Below are positions 17,185-26,016 of a DNA stretch of 64,000 bases, in pieces. The DNA is from Sphingomonas guangdongensis. Its GTDB lineage: Bacteria; Pseudomonadota; Alphaproteobacteria; Sphingomonadales; Sphingomonadaceae. Within the stretch, counting starts at the first letter, position 1. Each line of letters starts with the position of its first letter. The stretch lies in contig NZ_OBMI01000002.1 of the NCBI RefSeq assembly GCF_900199185.1, positions 186,001 through 250,000 on the forward strand, read 5' to 3'. Under the pieces are notes generated by a model that was not told where the DNA came from, made no database searches, and was given only the letters and a program-made list of their open reading frames with translations. The position numbers were made by a program, and so were the translations under genes.

Positions 17185-19023
17185 GTGAAGTACATCCTTT
17201 TACTCGCCGCGGGTGCGGCATGGCCTGCGTGCGCGCAGGACCTCGACCGGCGCAACGACATCGTCGTGACCGCAAGCGGCGTCGAGCAGGACGCCGATAC
17301 CACCGGCCAGGCAGTGACGATCATCGACCGCGAGACGATCGAGCAGCGCCAGACGATTGCGCTCGCCGATCTGCTGGCAACCACGCCCGGCGTCACCGTC
17401 ACCCGCAACGGCGGAATCGGCACGGTGACGAGCGTGCGGCTGCGCGGGGCGGAGAGCGACCAGACGCTGGTCCTGATCGACGGCGTCCGCGTCAATGATC
17501 CCTCGGCGCCCGGTGGCGGCTTCGACTTCGCCACCCTTCTCTCGAGCAGCGTCGAGCGGATCGAGGTACTGCGCGGGCCCAACTCCGTGCCGTGGGGCAG
17601 CCAGGCGATCGGCGGCGTGGTCAACATCATGACGCGGCGTCCGACGGCGGGGCTGCAGGCGCGCGGCAATGTTGAGTACGGCGACATGGACACGCTGTTC
17701 GCCAGCGGCGGCGTGTCGGGCTCGACCGGCATCGTCTCGGGCGCGCTCAGCGGAGGCTACCTGCGGACGGACGGGATCTCGGCCTACGCCGACGGCGCGG
17801 AAACCGACGGTTACCGTCAGTACGGCGCGAGCGGCCGGGTCGAGGTCGCCTTCGCCCCCAACCTGCGCCTTGACGTTCGCGGTTACTGGGCGGACAGCCG
17901 TACCGATCTCGACGGCTTTCCCGCGCCCACCTTCGCCTTCGCCGACACGCGCGAATATTCGACCGCACAGGAGATTTACGGCTATGCCGGGCTGCACGCC
18001 GACCTGGCGGACGGCCGCCTTCGCAACACGCTCGCCTTCCAGATCGCCGACGTGAACCGCGACAACCTCGATCGCGCCGCCGGACCGGAGCCGTTGTTCC
18101 TGAACCGCGGCCGCAGCGAGCGCTACACCTACAAGGGCGACATTCGCGCGCTCGATCAGGTGCGGGTGGTGATCGGCGCCGAGCACGAGCAACTCCGCTT
18201 CAGCGACGGCAGCGAGCGATTCAGCCGCGGGGTGACGAGCGGCTGGGGCGAACTGATCGTCACGCCCGTCGCGCGGCTGACGCTGACCGGCGCGATCCGC
18301 TACGACGACGACGACGCGTTCGGCGGCAACACGACGCTCGCCGCCAATGCGGCCTATACCGCGCCGACCGGCACGACGCTTAGGGGCAGCTATGCGGAAG
18401 GCTTCAAGGCGCCGACCCTATTCCAGCTCTACGCGCCCTTCTACGGGACCCGGACGCTTCAGCCCGAGACGGCGGAGAGCTGGGACGTTGGGGCGGAGCA
18501 GCGCGCGCTTGGCGACCGGCTGGTCGCGTCGATCACCTTGTTCCGCCGTGACACCCGCAACCAGATCGACTTCGATCCGGCGAGCTTCACCTACAGCAAC
18601 ATCGCCCGTACGCGCGGGCAGGGCCTGGAGCTCGGGCTGGTGCTGCGGCCGGTCGATGTGCTGACGGTCGCGGGGTCGTACAGCTTCATCGATACGGAGA
18701 ACCGCAGCGCCGGGTTTGTCGGCAACGATCTCGCGCGGCGCCCGCGGCAGGCGGTGAGCGTCTCGGCCGACTACAGGCTGCCGTTCGGGCTGTCGCTCGG
18801 CGGGACCGTGCAGGTGGTCGGGGACAGCTTCGACAATGCCGCCAACACCGTGCGGCTCGACGGCTATGTGCTGGCGAGCTTTCGAGCCGAGTTGCCGATC
18901 GGCGAGCGGCTGGCGCTCTACGGCCGGATCGAGAACGCGTTCGACGAGCAGTACCAGGTCGTGGCGAACTACGGCACGATCAGGCGCGCCTTCTTCGGCG
19001 GCGTCCGGGTGCGGTTCGATTGA
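17185..19023 (+). CDS. btuB: TonB-dependent vitamin B12 receptor
   Basis: A 612-residue BtuB-like outer-membrane receptor. The GTG start at 17185 is preceded by AGGG eight bases upstream and gives a signal peptide (MKYILLLAAGAAWPACAQ). The TonB box region is DIVVTASGV. The plug contains LADLLATTPGVTVTRNGG, VRLRGAESDQTLVLIDGVR and GPNSVPWGSQAIGGVVNI. The barrel ends in the aromatic motif VRVRFD. Cobalamin as ligand is supported by the riboswitch in its leader and by btuFCD downstream. Length matches BtuB (about 600). Confidence 0.92.
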   Translation: MKYILLLAAGAAWPACAQDLDRRNDIVVTASGVEQDADTTGQAVTIIDRETIEQRQTIALADLLATTPGVTVTRNGGIGTVTSVRLRGAESDQTLVLIDGVRVNDPSAPGGGFDFATLLSSSVERIEVLRGPNSVPWGSQAIGGVVNIMTRRPTAGLQARGNVEYGDMDTLFASGGVSGSTGIVSGALSGGYLRTDGISAYADGAETDGYRQYGASGRVEVAFAPNLRLDVRGYWADSRTDLDGFPAPTFAFADTREYSTAQEIYGYAGLHADLADGRLRNTLAFQIADVNRDNLDRAAGPEPLFLNRGRSERYTYKGDIRALDQVRVVIGAEHEQLRFSDGSERFSRGVTSGWGELIVTPVARLTLTGAIRYDDDDAFGGNTTLAANAAYTAPTGTTLRGSYAEGFKAPTLFQLYAPFYGTRTLQPETAESWDVGAEQRALGDRLVASITLFRRDTRNQIDFDPASFTYSNIARTRGQGLELGLVLRPVDVLTVAGSYSFIDTENRSAGFVGNDLARRPRQAVSVSADYRLPFGLSLGGTVQVVGDSFDNAANTVRLDGYVLASFRAELPIGERLALYGRIENAFDEQYQVVANYGTIRRAFFGGVRVRFD

Positions 19024-19042
19024 CGAACGATAGCGTAGGCTG

Positions 19043-19852
19043 ATGCGCGCGCTCTGCTTCGCCCTACTTCTTCTCGCCGGCTGCGCGCCGGCGGCTGAAG
19101 GCGCGCGTGGCGGGATCGTGTCGCTCAATCCGTGCGCCGACCAGCTGCTCGTCGCGCTGGTACCGCCTGACAAGATCGCGGCGATCAGCCACTATTCGCA
19201 GGCTCCGGGGGCGACGTCGCTCCCGCTCGCAGTAGCGCGGCGGTTTCGCGCTACCGCGGGCACTGCGGAGGAGGTGATCGCGCTCGCTCCTGATCTGGTC
19301 CTCGCGACCAGCTTCACGCCGCCCGCGACCCGCGCGGCGTTCGCGCGCGCGGGGCTGCGCACGCTCTACCTCGGCTCGCCGACGACGATCGCCGCCAGCC
19401 AGGCGCAGGTGGTGGAGGTCGCGACAGCGGTCGGGGCGGAAGCGCGCGGGTCGGCGCTGAACCGGCGCATCGACGCCGCCGTCGCCGCGCAGCGCGCCGA
19501 CCAAGCAGGCGTCCCCGCGCTTCTCTACATTTCGGGCAATCTCGCCAACGGCGGCGGAACGCTGCTCACGCAGCTGATGGCGCTGACCGGCTTCCGCAAC
19601 GCCGCGGTAGACCATGGGCTGACGGTGACCGGTACGCTGCCGGTTGAGACGCTCCTGGCGCGCCCGCCCGCCGTCATCCTCAGCCCCGACGCGGGCGGCC
19701 GCACGGCGGCGCTGCGTCGCCGCCTGCTCGCCAGGACCGGCGCGCGCGTGCGAGAGGTCGCCTTCCCCCGCGCGCTGATCAATTGCGGCGGGCCGACCAT
19801 CCCGGCGGCGCTCGCGCGGCTGCGCGCGATCCGTGCGCAGGTGGCCGCGTGA
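19043..19852 (+). CDS. btuF: Cobalamin ABC transporter substrate-binding protein
   Basis: A 269-residue BtuF/FepB-like periplasmic binding protein. Its N-terminus (MRALCFALLLLAGC) is a lipoprotein-type signal with a cysteine at position 14. The family region starts GIVSLNPCADQLLVAL and continues with EEVIALAPDLVLAT. It binds cobalamin delivered by BtuB and passes it to BtuCD. It starts 19 bases after btuB, and its stop overlaps the btuC start (GTGA). Confidence 0.87.
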   Translation: MRALCFALLLLAGCAPAAEGARGGIVSLNPCADQLLVALVPPDKIAAISHYSQAPGATSLPLAVARRFRATAGTAEEVIALAPDLVLATSFTPPATRAAFARAGLRTLYLGSPTTIAASQAQVVEVATAVGAEARGSALNRRIDAAVAAQRADQAGVPALLYISGNLANGGGTLLTQLMALTGFRNAAVDHGLTVTGTLPVETLLARPPAVILSPDAGGRTAALRRRLLARTGARVREVAFPRALINCGGPTIPAALARLRAIRAQVAA

Positions 19853-20817
19853 GCCCGCTTCGCCTTCACGTCGCGCTGGCGATGCTGGTCGTGCTCCTGT
19901 TCGCGGCCTCGCTCACGATCGGCAAGGCGAGTGTTCCGCTGGATGCCTGGTGGTCCGCCGACCCGCGGTTCGCGATAATCGCCGAGCTGCGCCTGCCGCG
20001 CGCGGCACTCGCGACATTGCTCGGCGCGTCGCTCGGGCTGTCGGGCGCGGTGCTGCAGGGCTGGCTGCGCAACCCGCTCGCCGATCCCGGCGTGCTCGGC
20101 GTGTCGAGTGCCGCCGCGCTCGGCGCCGTGGCGGCGATCGTGCTCGGCCAGGCCGGCGGGTGGGGCATCTTCGCCGCGGCGATGGCTTGTGCCGCGGGCG
20201 GCCTGGCGCTGCTCGCCGCGCTGACGTGGCGGGCGGAGACGCCCGCTGCCTTCGTGCTCGCCGGAACCGTGCTCGCGAGCCTGGCCGCCGCGCTCACCGC
20301 GTTCCTGATCTCGCTCGCGCCCGATCCGTACGCGGTCGCGGCGGCGATCGACTGGCTGATGGGGGCGCTCACCGACCGCGGGGTCGAGGACCTGATGCAG
20401 GCCGCGCCCTTCATGGTCGCCGGCTGCGCGCTCCTGCTGCTGACCGGGCGGAGCCTCGATGCACTAACCCTGGGGACGGACGCGGCACGCTCGCTCGGCA
20501 TCAGCCTCTCGCGGTTGCAACTGCTGGTGATCGCCGGCGCCGGACTGTGCGTCGGCGCGGGTGTCGCGGTGACGGGTGTCGTCGGCTTCGTCGGACTGGT
20601 GGTGCCGCACCTGCTCCGACCGGTCATCGGGGCACGACCGTCGGCGCTGCTGGTGCCGAGTGCGCTCGGCGGCGCGGCGCTGGTGCTCGCCGCCGACGCG
20701 CTGTGCCGCCTTGCGCCCGGCGCGGGCGAGGTGCGGCTGGGGGTCGCAATGGCGCTGATCGGTGCGCCGTTCTTCCTGGCGCTACTGCTGGGGGAGCGGG
20801 GTCGCTCATGGCGCTGA
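19849..20817 (+). CDS. btuC: Cobalamin ABC transporter permease (FecCD family)
   Basis: A 322-residue FecCD-family permease with about ten hydrophobic segments. Family motifs are RLPRALATLLGASLGLSGA, WLRNPLADPGVLGVSSAAA and GFVGLVVPHLLRP. The GTG at 19849 overlaps the btuF stop, so the genes are translationally coupled. It forms the inner-membrane channel with the ATPase encoded next, whose start it overlaps by ten bases. Confidence 0.88.
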   Translation: MSPLRLHVALAMLVVLLFAASLTIGKASVPLDAWWSADPRFAIIAELRLPRAALATLLGASLGLSGAVLQGWLRNPLADPGVLGVSSAAALGAVAAIVLGQAGGWGIFAAAMACAAGGLALLAALTWRAETPAAFVLAGTVLASLAAALTAFLISLAPDPYAVAAAIDWLMGALTDRGVEDLMQAAPFMVAGCALLLLTGRSLDALTLGTDAARSLGISLSRLQLLVIAGAGLCVGAGVAVTGVVGFVGLVVPHLLRPVIGARPSALLVPSALGGAALVLAADALCRLAPGAGEVRLGVAMALIGAPFFLALLLGERGRSWR

Positions 20818-21551
20818 GCGCACGCAACCTATCGTTGGCGCTCGGCGGCCGACCAGTGCTGGACGCGGTCTCCGCTACCTTCGTCCCCGGCCGCGTGACC
20901 GCGATTCTCGGGGCGAACGGCGCGGGCAAGTCGACGCTGCTGCGCGCGCTTGCCGCACTGGTGCCGGCGGCGGGCGTGACGCTGGACGGATCGGACGTGG
21001 CCGGCCTCGACCCGCGCGAGCGCGCTCGGACGATCGGCTATCTGCCGCAGGATGCCGCCGTTCACTGGAACATGCGTGTCCGCGACCTGGTGGCGCTGGG
21101 GCGCCTGCCGCACGGCGGCGGCGGCGACGCAGCGGTCGACGCCGCACTCGCTGCGACCGACACGATCGCGCTTGCGCCGCGCACGGTGCGCTCGCTCTCC
21201 GGCGGGGAGCGTGCCCGCGTCCTGCTCGCCCGCGTCCTTGCCGGAGAGCCGCGCTGGCTGCTCGCCGACGAACCGCTCGCCAGTCTCGACCCGCTCCATC
21301 AGCTCCAGACGCTGGCGCTGCTCCGCGCGGCGGCCGGGCGGGGCATGGGCGTGGTCGTCGTCCTCCACGACCTGACGCTCGCCGCCCGGATCGCGGACGA
21401 CATCGTGCTGCTGAAGGACGGTCGCGTGCTCGGGAGTGGCACGCCGGGGCAAGTGTTAACGGAAACCCGGATTGCGGTCGGCTACGGGATCGAGGCGACG
21501 CTGGTTGCACATCCCGACGGACCGGTGATCGTCCCCCGCTTGCCGATATAA
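20808..21551 (+). CDS. btuD: Cobalamin ABC transporter ATP-binding protein
   Basis: A 247-residue ABC ATPase. Walker A is GANGAGKS (residues 35-42), followed by a Q-loop in GYLPQD, signature LSGGERARV, Walker B RWLLADEP and the switch histidine in VLHDL. It energises BtuC-mediated cobalamin import. The ATG at 20808 lies inside the end of btuC. Its stop codon falls within a long palindrome that precedes metH. Confidence 0.9.
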   Translation: MALSARNLSLALGGRPVLDAVSATFVPGRVTAILGANGAGKSTLLRALAALVPAAGVTLDGSDVAGLDPRERARTIGYLPQDAAVHWNMRVRDLVALGRLPHGGGGDAAVDAALAATDTIALAPRTVRSLSGGERARVLLARVLAGEPRWLLADEPLASLDPLHQLQTLALLRAAAGRGMGVVVVLHDLTLAARIADDIVLLKDGRVLGSGTPGQVLTETRIAVGYGIEATLVAHPDGPVIVPRLPI

Positions 21552-21565
21552 AGCTTTCTTTATAT
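21546..21565 (+). promoter_or_regulatory. Perfect 8+8 palindrome upstream of metH (ArsR/SahR-type operator candidate)
   Basis: ATATAAAG-CTTT-CTTTATAT is a perfect inverted repeat with a four-base spacer, ten bases before the metH ATG and overlapping the btuD stop. AT-rich palindromes of this shape are typical of ArsR-family repressors. In Proteobacteria the ArsR-type SahR controls methionine-cycle genes in response to S-adenosylhomocysteine. The assignment is inferred; no regulator gene is in the window. Confidence 0.6.
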
Positions 21566-21574
21566 GGCGGGGTC

Positions 21575-22642
21575 ATGGCCACCAACTTCGCTCCTCCGGG
21601 TGCTCGCGATGCGCTGCTGGCGGCGGCGCTCGAGCGTATCCTGATCACCGACGGCGCGTTCGGGACCGAAATTCAGAACTGGAAGCTGTCGGAAGAGGAT
21701 TATGCCGGGGCGCTCGCGCTGGGGCACGACCAGAAGGGCAATAACGACATCCTCGCGCTGACCAAGCCGGCGGTGCCCGAGTCGATCCACCGCGGCTATT
21801 TCGCGGCCGGTGCCGACATCGCGGAAACCAACACCTTCAGCGCCAACCGCATCAGCCAGGCCGACTACGGCGCGCAAACGCTGGTCCGCGAGATCAATCA
21901 CGAGAGCGCGGCCATGGCGCGGCGCATCGCCGACGAGTTCACCGCGCAGGATGGCCGCCGCCGCTTCGTCGCGGGTGCGATCGGGCCGACCAACAAGACG
22001 CTGTCGCTGTCGCCGGACGTCAACGATCCGGGCTACCGGGAGATCGAGTTCGACGAGCTGAAGGACGTGTACCGGGAGCAGGCGGATGCGCTGATCGCGG
22101 GCGGGTGCGACTTCATCCTGATCGAGACGGTGTTCGACACGCTGAATGCCAAGGCGGGGATCATGGCCGCGCAGGAGGCGGCGGACGCCGTCGGTCGAGA
22201 CGTGCCGCTGATGCTGTCGATGACGCTGACCGATCTCAGCGGGCGCAACCTGTCCGGCCACACGGTGGAGGCGTTCTGGCACGCGGTGCGCCACGCGCGG
22301 CCGGTGACGATCGGGCTCAACTGCTCGTTCGGCGCGGAGCAGCTGCGACCGCACGTCAAGACGCTGAGCGACGCCTGCGACACGCTGATCATGGTCTATC
22401 CGAACGCCGGGCTGCCCAACGAGCTCGGCGCCTATGACGAGGCGCCGGCGACCACCGCCGCGCTGGTGCGCGAGTGGGCGGCGGCGGGACAGGTCAACAT
22501 TCTCGGCGGCTGCTGCGGCTCCACTCCCGATCACATCCGCGCGATCGCGGAGGCGGTGCGCGACCTGCCGCCCCGCTCGATCCCGACCCCGCCGGTCCGG
22601 ACCCGGCTCGCCGGGCTGGAGCCGTTCACCATGGCGGCGTGA
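21575..22642 (+). CDS. metH: Methionine synthase, homocysteine-binding subunit (split MetH, N-terminal part)
   Basis: A 355-residue protein equal to the homocysteine S-methyltransferase domain of MetH. It starts with LITDGAFGTEIQ. Zinc ligands are probably Cys250 (LNCSFGAEQ) and Cys313/Cys314 (GGCCGSTPDH). The folate, cobalamin and activation domains are encoded separately by the gene at 22735. The split arrangement is usual in sphingomonads. GGCGGGG precedes the ATG closely. A palindrome just upstream probably regulates both parts. Confidence 0.92.
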   Translation: MATNFAPPGARDALLAAALERILITDGAFGTEIQNWKLSEEDYAGALALGHDQKGNNDILALTKPAVPESIHRGYFAAGADIAETNTFSANRISQADYGAQTLVREINHESAAMARRIADEFTAQDGRRRFVAGAIGPTNKTLSLSPDVNDPGYREIEFDELKDVYREQADALIAGGCDFILIETVFDTLNAKAGIMAAQEAADAVGRDVPLMLSMTLTDLSGRNLSGHTVEAFWHAVRHARPVTIGLNCSFGAEQLRPHVKTLSDACDTLIMVYPNAGLPNELGAYDEAPATTAALVREWAAAGQVNILGGCCGSTPDHIRAIAEAVRDLPPRSIPTPPVRTRLAGLEPFTMAA

Positions 22643-22650
22643 CGCAGCAC

Positions 22651-22725
22651 CGTTCGTCCCGAGCGAAGTCGAGGGACGCGGCGCGCGTGACCAACCCGGT
22701 GTCTCGACTTCGCTCGACACGAACG
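22651..22725. repeat. Long inverted repeat between the two metH parts
   Basis: Arms at 22651-22677 and 22699-22725 are imperfect inverted copies of about 27 bases. The left core is CGAGCGAAGTCGAG and the right core CTCGACTTCGCTCG. They can form a long stem. Similar dispersed palindromes with this core are common between sphingomonad genes, from general knowledge. It fills almost the entire intercistronic gap. Confidence 0.75.
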
Positions 22726-22734
22726 GACGACTGA

Positions 22735-25425
22735 ATGACCGATCTTCCCGCCAGCACCCAGTTCGTCAACATCGGCGAGCGCACCAACGTCACGGGTTCG
22801 GCTGCGTTCAAGAAGCTGATCATGGCCGACGACTATGAGGCGGCGGTCACCGTCGCACTCAATCAGGTCGAGAACGGCGCGCAGATCATCGACGTCAACA
22901 TGGACGAAGGGCTGCTCGACGCGGTCGCCGCCATGACGACGTTCCTGAAGCGGATCGCCGCCGAACCCGACATCGCCCGCGTGCCGATCATGGTCGACAG
23001 CTCCAAGTGGGAGGTGATCGAGGCCGGGCTGAAGTGCGTGTCGGGCAAGCCGATCGTCAATTCGATCAGCATGAAGGAGGGCGAGGAGAAGTTCCTTGCC
23101 GAGGCGCGCAAGTGCATGGCCTATGGCGCGGCAGTCGTCGTCATGGCCTTTGATGAGACTGGGCAGGCCGACACGGAGGACCGCAAGGTCGAAATCTGCG
23201 AGCGCGCCTACAAGCTGCTGACGGGCATCGGCTTCCCGCCTGAGGACATCATCTTCGATCCCAACATCTTCGCGGTCGCGACGGGCATCGAGGAGCACAA
23301 CAACTACGCCGTCGACTTCATCCAGGCGGTGCGGCGGATCCGCGCGAGTTGCCCGCACGTCCACTTCTCGGGCGGGCTCTCCAACCTGTCCTTCTCGTTC
23401 CGCGGCAACGAGCCGGTCCGCCGCGCGATGCACTCGGTGTTCCTCTACCACGCGATCCCGGCCGGGCTGGACATGGCGATCGTCAACGCGGGGCAGCTCG
23501 ACGTCTACGACCAGATCAATCCGGAGCTGCGCCAGGCGTGCGAGGACGTCATCCTCAACCGCGATCCCGACGCGACCGAGCGGCTGATCGCCGTCGCCGA
23601 GCGCTACAAGGGGCAGAAGGGCAACGCCGCCGACGATGCCGCCGCGCTCGAGTGGCGCGGATGGCCGGTCGCGAAGCGGCTGGAGCATGCGCTGGTCCGG
23701 GGCATCGACGCCTTCATTGTCGAGGATACGGAGGAAGCACGCCAGCAGGCGGCCAAGCCGATCGAGGTCATCGAAGGGCCGTTGATGGACGGCATGAACG
23801 TCGTCGGCGACCTGTTCGGATCGGGCAAGATGTTCCTGCCCCAGGTCGTGAAATCCGCCCGCGTCATGAAGAAGGCGGTCGCCCACCTGCTCCCGTTTAT
23901 CGAAGCGGCGAAGGAGCCCGGCGCCAAGGGCAAGGGCCGGATCGTGCTCGCGACCGTCAAGGGCGACGTCCACGATATCGGCAAGAACATCGTCGGCGTC
24001 GTGCTCCAGTGCAACGGCTTCGAGATCGTCGACCTGGGCGTTATGGTCCCCTGGAAGACGATCATCGACGCCGCGGTCGAGCACAAGGCCGACATGATCG
24101 GGCTGTCCGGCCTGATCACGCCGTCGCTCGACGAAATGGTGACGGTCGCGGAGGAAATGGCGCGCGCGAAGCTCACGGTTCCGCTGCTGATCGGCGGCGC
24201 CACCACCAGCCGCGTGCACACCGCGCTCCGCATCGATCCTGCGTACGACGGCGCGGTCGTCCACGTCCTCGACGCGAGCCGCGCGGTCGGCGTCTGCACC
24301 CAACTCGTGTCCGAGACGCAGGCGGCCGACTTCGCCCGCCGAACCAAGACGGAGTATGAGGAGGTCCGCGTCAAGCGCGCGAACGCGTCGGGCTCCAACC
24401 TTGTCCCGCTGGCGGTGGCGCGCGCGAATGCCTTCCGCGCCGACTGGGCGCTCAAGCCACCTGCGCCTAAACGGCCGGGTGTCCACCGCTACGACGACTG
24501 GGACCTCGCCGACCTTGCCGAGGTGATCGACTGGACGCCGTTTTTCCGCTCCTGGGAGCTCGCGGGCAACTTCCCGGCAATCCTGGACGACGCGGTGGTG
24601 GGGGAGAGTGCCCGCGCACTCTGGGCGGACGCCCGGGCCATGCTGGCGACAATCATCGAGAAGAAGTGGCTCACCGCCCGCGGGGTCGTTGGGCTGTGGC
24701 CCGCCCATGCGCGCGGTGACGACCTGTTCGTCCAGCACCGCCACAGCGACGACCACCGCACGCCCGACGGCGGCAGTGTGCCGACGCACTTCCGGGTGCC
24801 CGACCTCGATCGCACCAACGAGGCGGGAACGCGCCTCGCCATGCTCCGCCAGCAGGTCGCCAAGCGGGAAGGGCGCGCGAACCTGTGCCTGGCCGACTTC
24901 GTCGATCCCGCGGGCGACTGGATCGGCGGGTTCGCGGTCGCGATCCACGGGATCGATCCGCATCTGGAGCGGTTCCGGGCCGCGCACGACGACTACAATG
25001 ACATTCTGCTGAAGGCGCTAGCCGATCGGTTCGCGGAGGCCTTTGCCGAGCGCCTCCACCAGCATGTCCGCACGACGCTGTGGGGCTATGCGCCCGACGA
25101 GCAGCTGACCAACGAGGCGCTGATCCGCGAGCAGTACCGCGGTATCCGCCCGGCGCCGGGCTATCCGGCCTGTCCCGACCATCTGCTCAAGCCGCCGCTG
25201 TTCGCAATGTTGGCCGATGATCGCGGCGACGTTGCGGGCATCACCCTGACCGAGAGCATGGCGATGCTACCGACCGCGGCGGTCAGCGGCTTCTACTTCG
25301 GCCACCCGCAGGCCGAATATTTCGGTGTCGCCCAGATCGGGCAGGACCAGCTCGCCGACTATGCCGCGCGGCGAGGGGTCGATCTCGCGGACGCCGAGCG
25401 CTGGCTGCGCCCCAATCTGAGCTGA
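22735..25425 (+). CDS. metH: Methionine synthase, folate/cobalamin/activation subunit (split MetH, C-terminal part)
   Basis: An 896-residue protein with the remaining MetH modules. First is a pterin-binding TIM barrel ([16 protein letters not shown] at the start, [17 protein letters not shown]). A cobalamin cap and B12-binding domain follow, with DVHDIGKN at 411-418 supplying the axial His413. Last comes the C-terminal AdoMet activation domain with [12 protein letters not shown]. It transfers the methyl group from methyltetrahydrofolate via cobalamin to homocysteine held by the N-terminal subunit. It lies directly behind B12 uptake genes, which supply its cofactor. No strong ribosome-binding site is seen. 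Confidence 0.93.
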   Translation: MTDLPASTQFVNIGERTNVTGSAAFKKLIMADDYEAAVTVALNQVENGAQIIDVNMDEGLLDAVAAMTTFLKRIAAEPDIARVPIMVDSSKWEVIEAGLKCVSGKPIVNSISMKEGEEKFLAEARKCMAYGAAVVVMAFDETGQADTEDRKVEICERAYKLLTGIGFPPEDIIFDPNIFAVATGIEEHNNYAVDFIQAVRRIRASCPHVHFSGGLSNLSFSFRGNEPVRRAMHSVFLYHAIPAGLDMAIVNAGQLDVYDQINPELRQACEDVILNRDPDATERLIAVAERYKGQKGNAADDAAALEWRGWPVAKRLEHALVRGIDAFIVEDTEEARQQAAKPIEVIEGPLMDGMNVVGDLFGSGKMFLPQVVKSARVMKKAVAHLLPFIEAAKEPGAKGKGRIVLATVKGDVHDIGKNIVGVVLQCNGFEIVDLGVMVPWKTIIDAAVEHKADMIGLSGLITPSLDEMVTVAEEMARAKLTVPLLIGGATTSRVHTALRIDPAYDGAVVHVLDASRAVGVCTQLVSETQAADFARRTKTEYEEVRVKRANASGSNLVPLAVARANAFRADWALKPPAPKRPGVHRYDDWDLADLAEVIDWTPFFRSWELAGNFPAILDDAVVGESARALWADARAMLATIIEKKWLTARGVVGLWPAHARGDDLFVQHRHSDDHRTPDGGSVPTHFRVPDLDRTNEAGTRLAMLRQQVAKREGRANLCLADFVDPAGDWIGGFAVAIHGIDPHLERFRAAHDDYNDILLKALADRFAEAFAERLHQHVRTTLWGYAPDEQLTNEALIREQYRGIRPAPGYPACPDHLLKPPLFAMLADDRGDVAGITLTESMAMLPTAAVSGFYFGHPQAEYFGVAQIGQDQLADYAARRGVDLADAERWLRPNLS

Positions 25426-25443
25426 GCGGGCTCGGCCGTCAGG

Positions 25444-25692
25444 TCACTTCGGTACGGCGTCGTCGGGACGAACATGCGGCGGGTCGACCTCCGCAGGCGG
25501 CTGTGCTCGGGCCCGCCTGATCAGGGCGGGATCGATCTTCGGTCGAGGCGGCGTGGGCGTCGGTGTCGGTGTCGGCATGGCGGCTCCTTTACCCGGCGCA
25601 TCGCGCTGCGCGCCGCTGACCGGTGGCGACTGGCATGCGCCGCCGGCGGCGATCAGCAGGGCGAGGAACGCCACGCGGGGGTGCTGTGACAC
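25444..25692 (-). CDS. Small proline/threonine-rich lipoprotein-like protein
   Basis: An 82-residue protein from GTG 25692, which follows AAGGAG with a nine-base spacer. The N-terminus (MSQHPRVAFLALLIAAGGAC) looks like a lipoprotein signal, although GGAC is a weak lipobox. A (TP)4 run and a basic/acidic tail follow. It converges on metH. Function unknown. The in-frame extension upstream of the GTG has no good ribosome-binding site and is left out. Confidence 0.55.
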   Translation of the reverse strand: MSQHPRVAFLALLIAAGGACQSPPVSGAQRDAPGKGAAMPTPTPTPTPPRPKIDPALIRRARAQPPAEVDPPHVRPDDAVPK

Positions 25693-26016
25693 GAGGAATG
25701 CTCCTTCTTGACGCCCCGACTCTAGGAGCGCGTACCCGCTCGGCCAAGCCATCACCGCTCTGCGACGCCCGCGCGGCGTAGTGCTCCGTCCCGAACAAAT
25801 CTCCTTTGGCCGCAATCAGATAGGTATCGACGGTGCGCGCATTGACCGCTTCGCGGCGAGGTGGAACGCCCGCGGTCAGCACGTAGCAAGCTACTGAACG
25901 CGGAACAGGACGCTGCGTGTGGAGACCGCGTTGGAAGAGCGGCCGCCGCCGTCGGCGGAGCCGCGCTGTGCCCGGCCTGTCGGGGCTTATCGATCTAGCC
26001 GAGTGGAGGGAATGTC
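25693..26016. other. Intergenic region without a recognisable gene
   Basis: About 320 bases between the small lipoprotein-like gene and the metalloprotease gene, which are divergent, so promoters for both should be here. GGAGGG at 26005-26010 is the protease ribosome-binding site. A short minus-strand open stretch around 25740-25870 has protein-like content but no start signal or recognised family. Confidence 0.5.

Noticed and set aside
25589..25882. Minus-strand open stretch with protein-like sequence (VDTYLIAAKGDLFGTEHY)
   Set aside because: No convincing start signal or family, and it overlaps the better supported small lipoprotein-like gene in another frame. It could be a remnant, but I cannot support this.
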